Shown here: positions 1 through 11,010 of the stretch, piece by piece
Layout: every line of letters begins with the position of its first letter
Position numbering within the stretch: the first letter of the stretch is position 1
Assembly (NCBI GenBank): GCA_003996215.1
Contig: QJPP01007251.1
Span: forward strand, 558,001 to 622,000
From: Jaltomata sinuosa
Taxonomy: Eukaryota; Streptophyta; Magnoliopsida; Solanales; Solanaceae
DNA length: 64,000 bases
Reading direction: 5' to 3'
Notes under the pieces: model-generated
The model's database searches: none
What the model saw: the letters and a program-made list of their open reading frames with translations, nothing else
What the model was told of the DNA's origin: nothing
Program-made: the position numbers and the translations under genes

Positions 1-1247
1 TCCAATAACTTTTTTCAAGACCCTGTAATTATATTGAAAATTCTAGTAAATATATAAATATAAAGCTGAGAACCTGCTGACAAACTCGAAATGTGATTCC
101 GTTGTAAAGAGAGCGTTGACTGAAGCTCAGCGCGGCGTGTGCATGGGATCGAATCTCCATTTGGATCTTTTCTTAACTTAAACTCGTTTATGTATTCAAA
201 AATACTTTTCTTAGAAATCCATAAACTTAAAATTTTGTATCCGTCTATGGTTCGAACCCTCTTCGACCAAAAATTACATTGTTTACACATGATCAAAATT
301 AAATTTTTTTTATATATAGTAAATGTTAAATCCCTTTTAATTTTGTCATGTGTTTACTTCTTCATATTTTGAACCCTTTTAGTGAAATTTTTTTATTTCG
401 CCATTGAAAAAGTCTAATTGTATTCAAAACTAATTTAATTTTTTTAATTTCTACTCTTCATAACATGCTTTTGTAGTCACAAAAATATCATATTAGAGGT
501 AAGACTATAGATTTTGAAATTCATTATTACTCTTTAAATTACGTGGAAAGTGAAAATACCCTGGATAAATTGAGACGGAAGTTTCCATGAGAAAAAAATC
601 AGTAAATATTTGAAAGGGTCAAAGTATATATAGAAGAAAACAAAGTCTATAGACTTGCGGAAAAAAACAAAGTCAATATATTAAAGTACGTGGAAGAAAA
701 TATATATTTTCTTCGTTTATTTTACTTGTCTACTTTCAATTTTGCACACTCATATTAGTTGAAAAATAAGTAATTAATATTATAGTAAACATAAAAAAAA
801 TTATTTTTTTAATATATTAAAAATAATAAATAATAAAAAAAAAATTATTTTTAGAATAGTTGGCGGATAAAAGCGAACGAAGGGAAGGGATTGTATGTTT
901 GAATAGAAGGGAAACATTAATGGAATTTCAGCGGGCTGCTAAATAAGCCTTGACGACAAAATTAATGTTATTTAAGTTGGGGGGTGGGGTGGGGGTAGGG
1001 GTGGAAGGTTCGTACATGACTTTAGTTGGGTGAAAAGTTTGAATTATTTATATTTGATATTTAAAATCTTTTATTTGTATTCAAGTTGAACCTTCTACTC
1101 TTTTTAATCTTTTGAATTGCAAGAGTTAAATTTTGCAATTCTACATCTAATTTTAATTCAACATTTGATAATCGTGTCAAATCAAAGGAACAATGTAGAT
1201 AGAAAAATGACAAAAATTATATACAAAGATAGATCCACCATCCCCTA
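1..1247. other. AT-rich intergenic spacer with a G-rich tract
   Basis: No convincing gene. The spacer is AT-rich with many homopolymer runs, and the open frames are short and lack plausible composition. The one distinctive site is a run at 979-1004 with four G tracts of four or more separated by single T or TA, a textbook G-quadruplex pattern on the plus strand. The right edge abuts the solo-LTR-like element at 1248. Confidence 0.6.
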
Positions 1248-1804
1248 TGTCACGACCCAACTATCGGGCCATGCGGACACCTACTCTAATTCACCTAGAT
1301 AGGAGAACCCTTACCACCCGAACCAACAGGTAATGTGGAAAAATAAAAATAAATATAACAATAAATAAATCTCATTTTTAATACATGAAAACCTTTACAA
1401 GATATGCGAAAAAACCTTTTACAATTTGAAAACAGTCATCCCTAGAACCTAGTCTAAGCCGGTACAAGAGCCACTAAAAGGGTGATACTAAAATAAAAGT
1501 AGACACAACTCCCACCATAGAAGCAAGAAGTAGGAGCTACTGGAGATTCCCATCATCGTGCACCTATGAAATATCACTAACCCTGCAACCATACTATACC
1601 CAAAAAGGTATAGCAAGAGTAGAATCAGTACAAACACACGTACTGGTAGGCATCATCGATCGACCTGAATCCACTCATACCATCATATAAGAAAATCAAG
1701 GGAATGCATAATTAATTACAATACTCAACTCTTCAGTATTCACCTTACCAAAACTCAATGTCAACTCAAGCCTGCCTATCCCTTATACTCCCCAAATCAC
1801 CTTG

Positions 1805-1963
1805 ACACCTAAACTTTCCAAGTTACCTTGCTACCTAGACTTCCCAAGTCACACTTATCACCTAGACTTCCCAAGTCACACTTGTCACCTAGACTTCTCA
1901 AGTCACACTTATCACCTAAACTTCCCAAGTCACACTAACCCTTAGACTTTTCAAGTCACCTTA
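1805..1963. repeat. 27-bp tandem repeat inside solo LTR 1
   Basis: About five imperfect copies of a 27-base unit with core CCTAGACTTCCCAAGTCACA. The two best copies start about 1833 and 1860, exactly 27 bases apart, and the flanking copies are more diverged. It lies within the solo-LTR-like element and is not coding. Confidence 0.8.
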
Positions 1964-2744
1964 ACCATTGTCAACATCTATGTTCATACCCGGACTATCA
2001 TTTTCTTACCAAAGTCAATTACTATGACTCAACAATCCGGAGTAAACTCCACTACTTAGTGACGTAGACCACAACCGTCGTACCGTCACCTGCTAGTACA
2101 AATCGTCCCAATGACCCCTAGGGCCATACTCGACAAGAAACCACAGCCAACATTATAACCTGACCACAAGTCTCCTTTTTAGCTTATCAACCGCACGTAA
2201 CAAGTCTAACCGACATTGACGATTCTCAATGATAATAAACACATATCCTTTTTACATAACCCGGACCAAATAAGAATCCCTAGGACATCATCTATGCCAA
2301 TAATATGCAACCCCGGTTCACAGAAGAACCACCTTGTCACTTAAGCACACTAACCCGGCCCTTCAAGGACCAACTATATGCCAAATGATAATAACTCTCA
2401 GCCCTCTCAAGGAACCCAACAGGTGAAGAACAATAAGTAATAATTAAAGACTCTCAGTCTTCCTTTTAAACTTATCAACCACATGAAACAGGTTCAACAA
2501 TCATTCAACAACAATAATAAACATGACATTTACCCTTTTTTATTACCCGGGCCAGTCAAGGATCCCTAGACCAACACCTAAGTGTTAACATGTGATGCCC
2601 GGTCCACCCAGGACCAACCTCATATAAAAATATAATTATCCTGCCTCTCATGGGCCATATGCAACAATCACATGTCAACAATATATAATTCGGTCCATTC
2701 ATGGAACCGTTGAAAGGATACAACAATGCAAATAACATAATCCA

Positions 2745-3003
2745 TACCAGACGTGGTACCCGAGCCAACCATTATGGATTTCCGTACCAGGCGTGGTACC
2801 CGAGCCAACCATTAGTATACCTGTACCAAGCTTGGTACCCAAGTCAACCGTTAGTATACTCGTACCAGAGGTGGTACCCGAGCCAACCGTTAGTATACCC
2901 ATATCAGGCGTGGTACCCAAGTCAATCATTAGTATACCCGTATCAGGCGTGGTACCAGAGCCAACCGTTATTATACCCGTACCAGGCGTAGTACCCGAGC
3001 CAA
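2745..3003. repeat. 39-bp tandem repeat inside solo LTR 1
   Basis: Six to seven copies of a 39-40 base unit starting TACCAGGCGTGGTACC. Because 39 is a multiple of three, the plus strand reads as a 13-residue periodic peptide (YQAWYPSQPLVYP) and other frames are also open. This periodicity explains the open frames here, and I do not regard them as genes. GGTACC recurs in nearly every unit. Confidence 0.85.
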
Positions 3004-4456
3004 CCGAATGTCATAACAAGTCCAGTCAATCACAACCAATGAACAAACATACTTGTAAAACCAACAAGCAAACAAAAGAAATTCATTTCACAAGACTGAT
3101 TACCGAACAACTAGGCATTCACAATTCTTTCCCTAAACATGCAACTCATACACTACTACGAAATAGTACGTGAACACATAATACATATTAGAAATCGGTA
3201 ACTATCACCTACCCTTACCCCGGGTACATAACTCAACCTTGAATCCCGTCCGAAGATCAAACCCCCGTTCACCCCTTTGTAACACACATTTAGTAATTTC
3301 CTTTATTCTTTATTCCCGAAACTTCTCCTAGGACCAAATTACAATAGAGGAAAATCTCTCCCAACCTTGAAATGTTCAACCATCCTAGTCATTTTATCTT
3401 TTTATATCAAATCCTTTCTAGTACTCTCTTTTTACAACGTAATTTCATTTAGATACCCAAGATTTTTCAGTTTTCCAAACCTTCCCGACATTCCAGTCCC
3501 TGAATCCTATCATTTTGCCATACCTAAACAACATGTAAGCCCAAAAATATAACATCATTCAATAATCTGATTCAACCAAATCCTAGTTCACACATAATCA
3601 ACACCCCAGTCCACCAGACCCCGTGCTCGAAGGCCTAAGCATGGATTCCCCTTTTCAACTATACAATAAGTATAAAAATATAAACAGGTCAATCTACTCA
3701 ATAAGAAACCTAGCCTACCTGGATGTCAAGCAGCTCCACAATGAAATTTCTGGCTCCGTGGAGACATTTTCTGATGGATGATAGGCCCAAAATTCATGAT
3801 TTCGCATCCTTTTAGCCGGAATCTCCCCTCCCCATGACTCACAAGCCTTGGAGCAGCCTAGGAGGGTTCTTGAAGTAACCCTCGTCTGTTTTGGGGCTGA
3901 ATGGGAGAGAATGAAATTATAAAATCCATTTTGAGTTTTCTGATCTCGTCGCTCCGCCATAACGGTCCACGCTCCACTATAGCGATAACGCCATAGCGGA
4001 ACCATCCGCTATAGCGGTGCTGACCGATGTTGACTTTCGATATAGCAGTAATTTCTTCGCTATGCAGAGGTCGCTACAGCAATGTGTCAACTGCTATGGC
4101 GATTGACACGGGACATAAAATCGTAAAGTTCCCCAAAATGATCCATTTTACAACACACTCATTTTTCTGACGTTTCGAAACAACCCTTTCACGTCAACCT
4201 CGATACCGAGAGTTCTACTTACCCGAATTCGATTCCAAAAAGTCTCTCGAACTCCTTTATATCTTAGCTAAACGAAAAACTAGCTCAAAACAAGACGCGT
4301 TACCCAATTCTTACCCGGATTGTCCTAGACCATACCTCGCTCTAAAACTGGCCGAGACTAGCCTAGCCCAGAATTTTCAACTCCCAAATCCAAAAGTTTT
4401 CTGACTCGAAACTTAGCATGAAAAGTCTACCCGTAACGACGAACCCGATCGTTACA

Positions 4457-5507
4457 CCCTAATACAAATTATTGAAAGCATCACCTTGGCCTACATGTAG
4501 ATCTTTTTATTTTTCACCCGTTTGATATTTGGTTTGAGTTTTCGATTAATTTAAATTCATGTTGCCTAAGATTTCATTATAAATAAAAGCACTTTTTATT
4601 AGAATTATTTTTTATTTTTAGGGCACAAATTCAAGATCTTTTAATTAAAGATGAACGTATTCAATTCATCACATCATAATCTTTGATGATTCTACCTCAG
4701 AAATTTAATACTTACTTCGAACCATTTTGTTTGTCACATTTTTAGTTTACACATCCCTTAAAAAAATATTAAGTAGAGAATAATTTGACTAAATTATCAT
4801 TATACTACTCCCCACAATTTAATACTTTTTTCTTTTGCACTACATTAATATCTCTCTATATTTGTGATTAATTAAGGATAAAAGTGGAAACAAACAACTA
4901 ATTATGTTTTGATTTTCCAAAACAACAAGTATTATGGACCATCTATTTTTAGTAAAGATAACAAATAAATTGATCCGGAGGAGTATAATACAATTAGTGT
5001 CCAGAGGTGGAAATGTTTATTTTTTAGTTTCTCACTCGGTGTTGGTACCCATATTGAAGTTCGATTAATTCAGATTCGCATATTATCAGGCCTATTTATG
5101 AGGACGGCGTTCCTAACATAAATTTTTTTATACCTAAGGCTCGACGCTAAAATCGTTAATTAAAAATAAAAAAATCTCAATTATCCTACCGCAACCCATA
5201 TTTTTGAAAATGTTACTATCTACAAGAAGATAAAATTTGACAAACAAGGCTCTTAAAAGAACTTAAATAAAGAGGGGATGAAGACAGCTAACAAAGTGAA
5301 CTTCCAAAGTCCAACACTGGTCCTTCAAATTAATATTCTTAAAAACATTAGTTGGACCTACTTGACTATCTATTTCCCTCAGACTACCCCTGGCCTAACC
5401 TCTAAACAACACCAAAACTCAATATCTAGTATCTACCATTAATAAACACAGGGGTATATTTGGAAAATCAACTTTCAACCCCTTCAAGACTTCAAACATG
5501 AAACTAG
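4457..5507. other. AT-rich spacer upstream of the DUF4408-type gene
   Basis: No gene seen. It contains one MITE-like repeat (4712-4988, listed separately) and otherwise AT-rich unique-looking sequence. The last 150 bases should hold the proximal promoter of the gene at 5645. Confidence 0.5.
4712..4988 (+). repeat. MITE-like dispersed repeat, family A, copy 1
   Basis: It is clearly alignable, in the same orientation, with 52209-52478. Shared blocks include TTTGCACTACATTAATATCT and a following GGATAAAAGTGGAAACAAAC-type segment. The ends look loosely inverted (TTCGAACCATTTTGTTTGTC at the left; AAATTGATCCGGAGGAGTAT at the right), as in Stowaway-like MITEs. No coding capacity. Exact termini and target duplication were not resolved. 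Confidence 0.65.
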
Positions 5508-5515
5508 TATATAAT
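5508..5515 (+). promoter_or_regulatory. TATA box of the DUF4408-type gene
   Basis: TATATAAT lies 130 bases upstream of the ATG at 5645, followed by a pyrimidine/CA-rich stretch (CTTTCTTACACACACACACAC) typical of a plant transcription start region. A start near 5540 would give a leader of roughly 100 bases. Confidence 0.6.
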
Positions 5516-5644
5516 CTAAAGTATTTCACCCCTCTTTCTTACACACACACACACATTGCAAAGTGCAAAAAAAAAACCAAACACTTTTCAAGAAAACTCT
5601 GTTTTTTATAAAAGTTTTTTTGTTGAGTTTTCAATTTCAAGAAA

Positions 5645-6235
5645 ATGGAAAAGGTAAGCTTGAATAGCCAATTCTATTTTCTGAAAAAGGCAATGAAAAT
5701 TCTGCTTCCAGTCTCAGTATTTTCATTGGTGTTTTCTCAATCTTATTCATTGCTTCCTTCACTTGTCCACTCATTTCATGAATTTTCTTCCTATTTTTCT
5801 ATTCAACTTTTCACCTATAGCTCAGAGAGGAACTATATTTTCCTTCTATGCAATGGAATTCTTGTTTTCATAATCAAGAATTCAGGGCTAATTAGTACTA
5901 ACATCTCTGATCATCATCACTATCCCAAAGAAATCCACAAGGAGTTCAAGTCAACAGAATCCAAAAATCAAGAAACAAAAACAGTGTTTCTTGAAAAAGT
6001 TGTTGAAATTGAAAACCAAGAAGAAGAAGAAGAACAAATTGAAACAATGAGTCAGGATGATTTGGTTAGTGTTGGAACAATTGATGAGAATTATGAAGAT
6101 GAAGTTTATGAAGAAAGTTATGTTGAAATTATTGAAGAATTGGAAGAAGAAGAAGAAGAAACATTAGAAGAGTTGCACAAGAAGTGTGATGATTTTATTA
6201 AGAGAATTAAGAAAGAGATCAATAGGAAGAATTGA
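5645..6235 (+). CDS. DUF4408/DUF761-like membrane protein
   Basis: An intronless 196-residue protein. The N-terminal third is hydrophobic, with likely membrane segments at about residues 15-35 and 60-80, matching the layout of plant DUF4408 proteins. The middle (about 115-175) is strongly acidic with Glu runs. The C-terminus (LHKKCDDFIKRIKKEINRKN) resembles the DUF761 motif that ends many DUF4408 proteins and cotton-fibre-type proteins. Biochemical function is unknown for the family. The start is supported by good context (A at -3, G at +4), a TATA box 130 bases upstream and a long AT-rich leader without an earlier in-frame ATG close by. The T-rich and A-rich sequence after the stop fits a 3' UTR. 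Family assignment is by pattern only. Confidence 0.75.
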   Translation: MEKVSLNSQFYFLKKAMKILLPVSVFSLVFSQSYSLLPSLVHSFHEFSSYFSIQLFTYSSERNYIFLLCNGILVFIIKNSGLISTNISDHHHYPKEIHKEFKSTESKNQETKTVFLEKVVEIENQEEEEEQIETMSQDDLVSVGTIDENYEDEVYEESYVEIIEELEEEEEETLEELHKKCDDFIKRIKKEINRKN

Positions 6236-6699
6236 TGTTGCAAAAATTAACCATAAGGGGGTTAATATCTACTACTATGACATAATTTAACCATGTATTT
6301 ACTCTTTTCTTTTTTTTCATCGGATATTCGGCACTGATTTAGGATCTCGACTAATTCAAAAAAGCTTTCTGTAACAAATTTTTTAACATTTTTAAAACTC
6401 GAATCAGAAACTTCTGATTAAAGATGAGGATCCTTATTAGCTTTATGTCAAGTTGACTTGATATGTTTCACTTCTTATTTTTTTTTTTTCTTTTTTTCTT
6501 TTTTTCTTTTCCCTTGTATGGCATTTTTGTAATAGAAAATTTCCCATAAAAGTAAATAAAAGACCTTCAAGGGAAAAGTTCTAGCTATTCATTCAAGCTT
6601 TTGTGATGTAATTTTTGAAGCTATATTGAAGCAAAAGACAAAAAGAACATTTTTGACATAAAACAGTGCTATTTGCCTCAGACCCAAGAAAGAAAGAAA

Positions 6700-6708
<9 letters not shown>

Positions 6709-6734
<26 letters not shown>
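6709..6734. repeat. (GA)13 microsatellite
   Basis: An uninterrupted run of 13 GA dinucleotides preceded by an A-rich tract. The open frames across it are artefacts of the repeat. Confidence 0.95.
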
Positions 6735-6738
<4 letters not shown>

Positions 6739-7037
6739 AATAACAATTTTTTGTATATAAATTGTGTAATTTTTGAAAGAGTTTGGTGTAAAAGTATCCA
6801 CACAACATTCAGACCAAAAAACAAAAATAAAAAATCTACTCTACCAAGTGATTTGTAGGTAATTACATATAATTCTTTTGATACACAATAATTGATAATT
6901 TAATAAAAATAGAGTAACTAACATATTGCTTCTGATTAAAATTCATCGATAGTAAAATTTTTTTTGCATATATATGTAAATTAAATCTTTTTTTAAAGTA
7001 TCATGCAATTTAAAATTCAATTAAAAGTAACTTGTTA

Positions 7038-7281
7038 CTCACTCTGTCCCACTTTATATGTTTCACTTTTCTTTTTAGTCAGTCTCAAAAAGAATAACAC
7101 ATTTCTATACATAGTAATAATTTAACTTTAAAATGTCTATTTTTCTCTTCATGAAATGATTTATAAGCCACACAAATATCTAAAATTTATTTTAGATCAC
7201 AAGTTTAAAAAATCAGTCTTTCATTCTTTCTTAAAGTTTGTGTCAAATCAAATTAGATTATATAAATTAGAAAGGAGAAAG
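7038..7281. mobile_element. Stowaway-like MITE
   Basis: The left end CTCACTCTGTCCCACTTTAT and right end GAAAGGAGAAAG are imperfect inverted repeats, both flanked by TA (7036-7037 and 7282-7283). Size (244 bp), A+T content, TA target and CTCNCTCYGTCCCA terminus are typical of Tc1/mariner-derived Stowaway MITEs in plants. No coding capacity. Confidence 0.75.
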
Positions 7282-8980
7282 TAATACATAACTTCAATCT
7301 ATCTAATAAGAGATGACATGGAACCTCTCTTAGTCCACCAAAGTCATTTTCTCCTTTTTTTTTGTTACTTACTTTTTTTCATTATTGATCTTTTTATTTA
7401 TTTTATTCAAAAATTTCAAGTTCAAAACCCACCTCTTTATTTAATCATTAATAACATCTTTGATCTCTTTATAATTACTTTAGTAAATTATTATTGTAGT
7501 CCTTGTGATATCGAATTAAGCATATGTTAGTTTTACTTGTCATATATTTTTGTTGTAATATTTTATTTTATTGGTATAAATAGATGTATTATTAAATTAA
7601 TTACCGAGATTAATGCAAGTACCTTTATTTTATTTATCTACAACAATCTTTTGTATTGTTCTTCTTTTTTTTTCCCATTAAATTTACGATTTTTATATTA
7701 GTACGTAAGAAAATATATATTTCTCAATTGCTACATATTCAATAGTTTATAACAAACGTGAGTACTAGATGACCTGAAAAAGAAAGTAATTGATAAGTTA
7801 AATCTTCACATTGTTAACCTATATATCCCAAATGCCATAAGTAACGGTAGTAATGACAAAGCGAGGCTTGTTTAAGTGGTTAAATATTTTCATCATCAAT
7901 TAATAGATTGAGGATTCGAATCATGCTAAAGGATAAGTGAGAACACTACTGATTTTTCTAGAGTAGGAGGTGGTGTGGGGAATTATTTTTAAAAAATGGT
8001 AGTAATAAAAGAAGGAAAAAAGTTACTCACATTCGGTGTCATATAACAGTGAGCTAATTTTTTATATTATATTTTACTTTTTTATAACAATTTTTTTATT
8101 TATAATAGCAACAACTATTTTTAAAATAACACGTTCTTTATAAAATTACGCATTTATAACAACTATCTTCTTTCTTTTAATTTAGTATATAATAATCAAC
8201 CATCTTTGTAGAAATAGAATCTCTAAGATTACCAATAATAGGTGTAAAAATTTTGACCAAATATTTTGATACTTTAATACACTAGTTATGACAAACAACA
8301 TTATATGAAAATATCTTATTATTAAAAAAAAAAAATCCTTCTTTATATAAAGTGTGATTAAATTTAGAACTTGGCAGCTTTTTACTTATAACATTCAAAT
8401 ATTTTTACAGTCGATAGGTGTATAACAAACAACCGCTATAGCGGCCAAATTTTTTTGGAACCAACAGTATTGAGATTTGATTGGATCACTAAAATATTAT
8501 AGCCAAATAAGCACACATTTGTAGTTGTTCTTGGGGGACAAAGTACAAATTAAATAATTAAAGAACCGCTAATCAGTACTTGTATAAAATACTTAGCATA
8601 TTCCACATTAGTCATTTTTAATATGCATCAGAAAAATTTGTTTGCCTGGACAATCTTGAACCTTAGCTTTTTAGTCCTAAACAATCTTTCATATCCCTTA
8701 AGTTATTAGTATTAATCATAAAGTTTCTTAACGAAAGATTTGGGATCTTTTTGGTGTTTAAACCTTATTATTACTATATATTAATCAGAAAGTTTTTGGA
8801 TTATTCTAACATATTCATAATATTAAGAAATTTTATCCCAAGTTGAGGATCTTGAGATTATCACAAATCTCTTTCTTAACTAACATAAAATAATCTTGAA
8901 GATACGTAGCCTTTTTAGTTGTTGTGTAATGCAAGTGATGTGATGTTTTTTGTTCCTTTGCTAATGTGTTTAAGGGGAAA

Positions 8981-9540
8981 GGGCCAAATTTACTCGTTTA
9001 CTTTAGTTTATAAGTCGCTTTATCCTTCATTATATTTTGTGGCTATATTTATTCTTGTCTTCCATCAATAAAATTTTCACTTTTATCTCTCATTTAACAG
9101 AAATCTCTAAATTCAATTAAATTACCCATTTTTTAAATAAAAAATCCAGGATCCCTAAATAACTCGCTCCGACTCAACTTAATTAACCCAAACTCAAATT
9201 TTGATGGATCCTGCCGGCTAATTTTTCTCCGGCGACGAAACAAATCGACTTCGACGAGATCATTTTTGATCAGCTGAAATCGACAAGATCATTTTCGATT
9301 AGAAAAATTAGCCGGCAGGATCCATCGAAATTTGAGGTTGGGTTAATTAAGTTGGGTCAGGGCGGATTATTTAGGGCCTGAGTTTTTTTTTTGAAAAAAC
9401 ATGTAATTTAATTGAGTTTGAAGATTTATGTTAAATGAGGGATAGAAATGAAAATTATGTTTACGACGGAAGTAAATATAGCCATAAAATATAACAAAGG
9501 ATAAAATTGATCAATAAACTAAAGTAAAGAGACATTAAAT
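8981..9540. mobile_element. Foldback MITE of about 560 bp with long inverted arms
   Basis: The two halves are imperfect reverse complements. The left arm has AACTTAATTAACCC, GGATCCTGCCGGCTAATTTT and CATTTAACA; the right arm has AAAATTAGCCGGCAGGATCC, GGGTTAATTAAGTT and TGTTAAATG. The axis lies near 9270. The flanks GGGGAAA (8974-8980) and GGGAAA (9541-9546) may be an imperfect target duplication. No open frame of note; non-autonomous element. Superfamily not determined. Confidence 0.8.
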
Positions 9541-9930
9541 GGGAAACTTACATAGATATACTATATTAAGAAAATATTTACCATCTATAGCAATAGCATA
9601 CTGGACACTTATAATACATTTACAATACAGTTTTAATACATATTGCAGAGAACAATTTATAAAACACATAGAATACAAATTGTATTCATGGATAACACAT
9701 TTATCACATACTTTAATCCAGTTATAATACATTGTGTCAATTTCTTATCAAACAAGCATATTATATTTTAAAACACTTATAATACATATATATTCCATGC
9801 ATAATTCACTTTTAATACATAATGCAGATTTATCATAGTATTAATATGCATTGTTATAAATAATAATAAATAAAAAATATCGCTATAAATCATAATTATT
9901 TATTAAAAAGTACTATCCCACTTAATTTTC
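9541..9930 (+). repeat. Dispersed repeat family B, copy 1
   Basis: About 390 bp, readily aligned in the same orientation with 51658-52046. Both copies start GGAAACTTACATAG and contain repeated short blocks such as ACTTATAATACATTT and GCAGAGAACAATTTATAAAA, ending near AAAAAGTACT. Terminal GGAAACTTAC and the complement of the other end (GGAAAAATTAC) look like short inverted ends, so a MITE is plausible. The open frames here on both strands belong to the repeat. Confidence 0.75.
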
Positions 9931-10215
9931 ACATAAATTTAACCCTTTCCCCTATTTTTAAAGTGGCTAAGAGGGAAGTTACAATGCAATTGCCAACTTG
10001 ACCGTGGGTTTTAGGTCTTTAGGTACATGACAATTGAGTAGTGTTTGCCTTTACTAACACGCTCTCACCACTATTTTCTCCAATAGACTTTTCTATAGTT
10101 GACATGGTCACCATACTTGTCTCTCTTTCATAAGCTTATGTTTGAGAAATTAACATATATATAAAAGAGATTTAGATGCAAAATTTCGTGTCAGTACGGG
10201 CCTAATATATATTAC
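9931..10215. other. Short AT-rich spacer
   Basis: No gene, RNA or element recognised. Confidence 0.4.
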
Positions 10216-11010
10216 CTTTTTTATTTTAATTTATGTGATACAGATGAAATTTAGAAAGTCAATTAAATTTTTATATGATTTTTAAATATTTAAATTATTA
10301 ATTATTGTGATTTATAGTGCTTTTCACAAATTTTCAGATAATATATGTTATTCTCCCTATCCCAATTTATGTGGCATCGATAAAAATGTGGAGAGTCAAT
10401 CAATTTTTTTATATATCTTTTAAATATACTAAGTTGTCAATTATTGTGATTTATAATAATTTTTACGTCATTTCTAAATAATATAAGCTCTATATCAAAT
10501 TATGTGGCACTGATAGAATTTCGAGAGACAATCAAATTTTTTATGTTTTTCAAATATTTAAAATTGTTAAATATTATAATTTATAATATTTTTTACGTCA
10601 TTTTCAAATATTATATATTACTTCATCTGTCCCAATTTATGTGGCACTGATATAATTTTGAGAGTCAACCAATTTTTTATACTTCTTTTTAATATTTTAA
10701 GTTGTTAATTATTATGATTTATACTCTCTCCGTTTCAAATTGATTGACCTGTTTTGATTTAGCACGGAGTTTAAGAAAATAAGGAAGACTTTTGAATCTT
10801 GTGGTCTTAAACTAAAGATATGTGTAATGTACCAAAATACCCTTTAACCTTGTGGTCTAAAACATGCCAGGTGAAAAGTTGAAATTAAAAAGTTACTAAA
10901 AAGGGAAAGGGTCATTCTTTTTGAAACGGACTAAAATAGAAAATAGGTCAAGCAAATTGAAACAGAGGGAGTAATACTTTTTGCGTAATTTTTAAATATA
11001 TAACTGATTA
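10216..11010. repeat. Four-unit tandem array of a 135-bp AT-rich unit
   Basis: Units start near 10216, 10352, 10487 and 10621. Each opens with a variant of CCCAATTTATGTGGCACTGA, then a GAGTCAATCAATTTTTTTAT block and a TTATTGTGATTTATA block. The opening motif is the terminus of a common plant MITE, so this looks like a tandemly multiplied MITE end. The last unit is split by the MITE at 10724-10971: its halves rejoin as GATTTATAATACTTTTT when the insertion is removed. Confidence 0.8.
10724..10971. mobile_element. Stowaway-like MITE nested in the 135-bp array
   Basis: The left end CTCTCTCCGTTTCAAATTGA and the right end (complement CTCCCTCTGTTTCAATTTGC) are clear terminal inverted repeats, flanked by TA duplications at 10722-10723 and 10972-10973. 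It is 248 bp and non-coding. A related copy in the opposite orientation lies in a PHYC intron at 57818-58070. Confidence 0.85.

Larger units (their letters stand above)
1248..4456 (-). mobile_element. Solo-LTR-like element 1 (3.2 kb)
   Basis: The element begins TGTCACGACC and ends GATCGTTACA on the plus strand, so it has TG...CA ends. It is flanked by a perfect 5-bp duplication, CCCTA at 1243-1247 and at 4457-4461, the signature of LTR-retrotransposon integrase. Read on the minus strand it starts TGTAACGATC and ends GTCGTGACA, like the plus-strand element at 31101-34859, which sets its orientation. I see no reverse transcriptase or integrase motif and no internal primer-binding site, so a solo LTR left by LTR-LTR recombination is the best explanation. 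Long LTRs of this size are typical of some Ty3/gypsy lineages (Del/Tekay); that lineage call is inference. It contains two tandem-repeat blocks, listed separately. Confidence 0.8.
6236..8980. other. AT-rich spacer downstream of the DUF4408-type gene
   Basis: The 3' UTR and terminator region of the upstream gene come first, then AT-rich sequence. Recognisable contents are a GA microsatellite and a Stowaway-like MITE (both listed). The remaining open frames are short and of low complexity. Nothing else supported. Confidence 0.5.

Noticed and set aside
2556..3173. Overlapping repetitive-peptide open frames on both strands
   Set aside because: Generated by a 39-bp tandem repeat inside a solo-LTR-like element.
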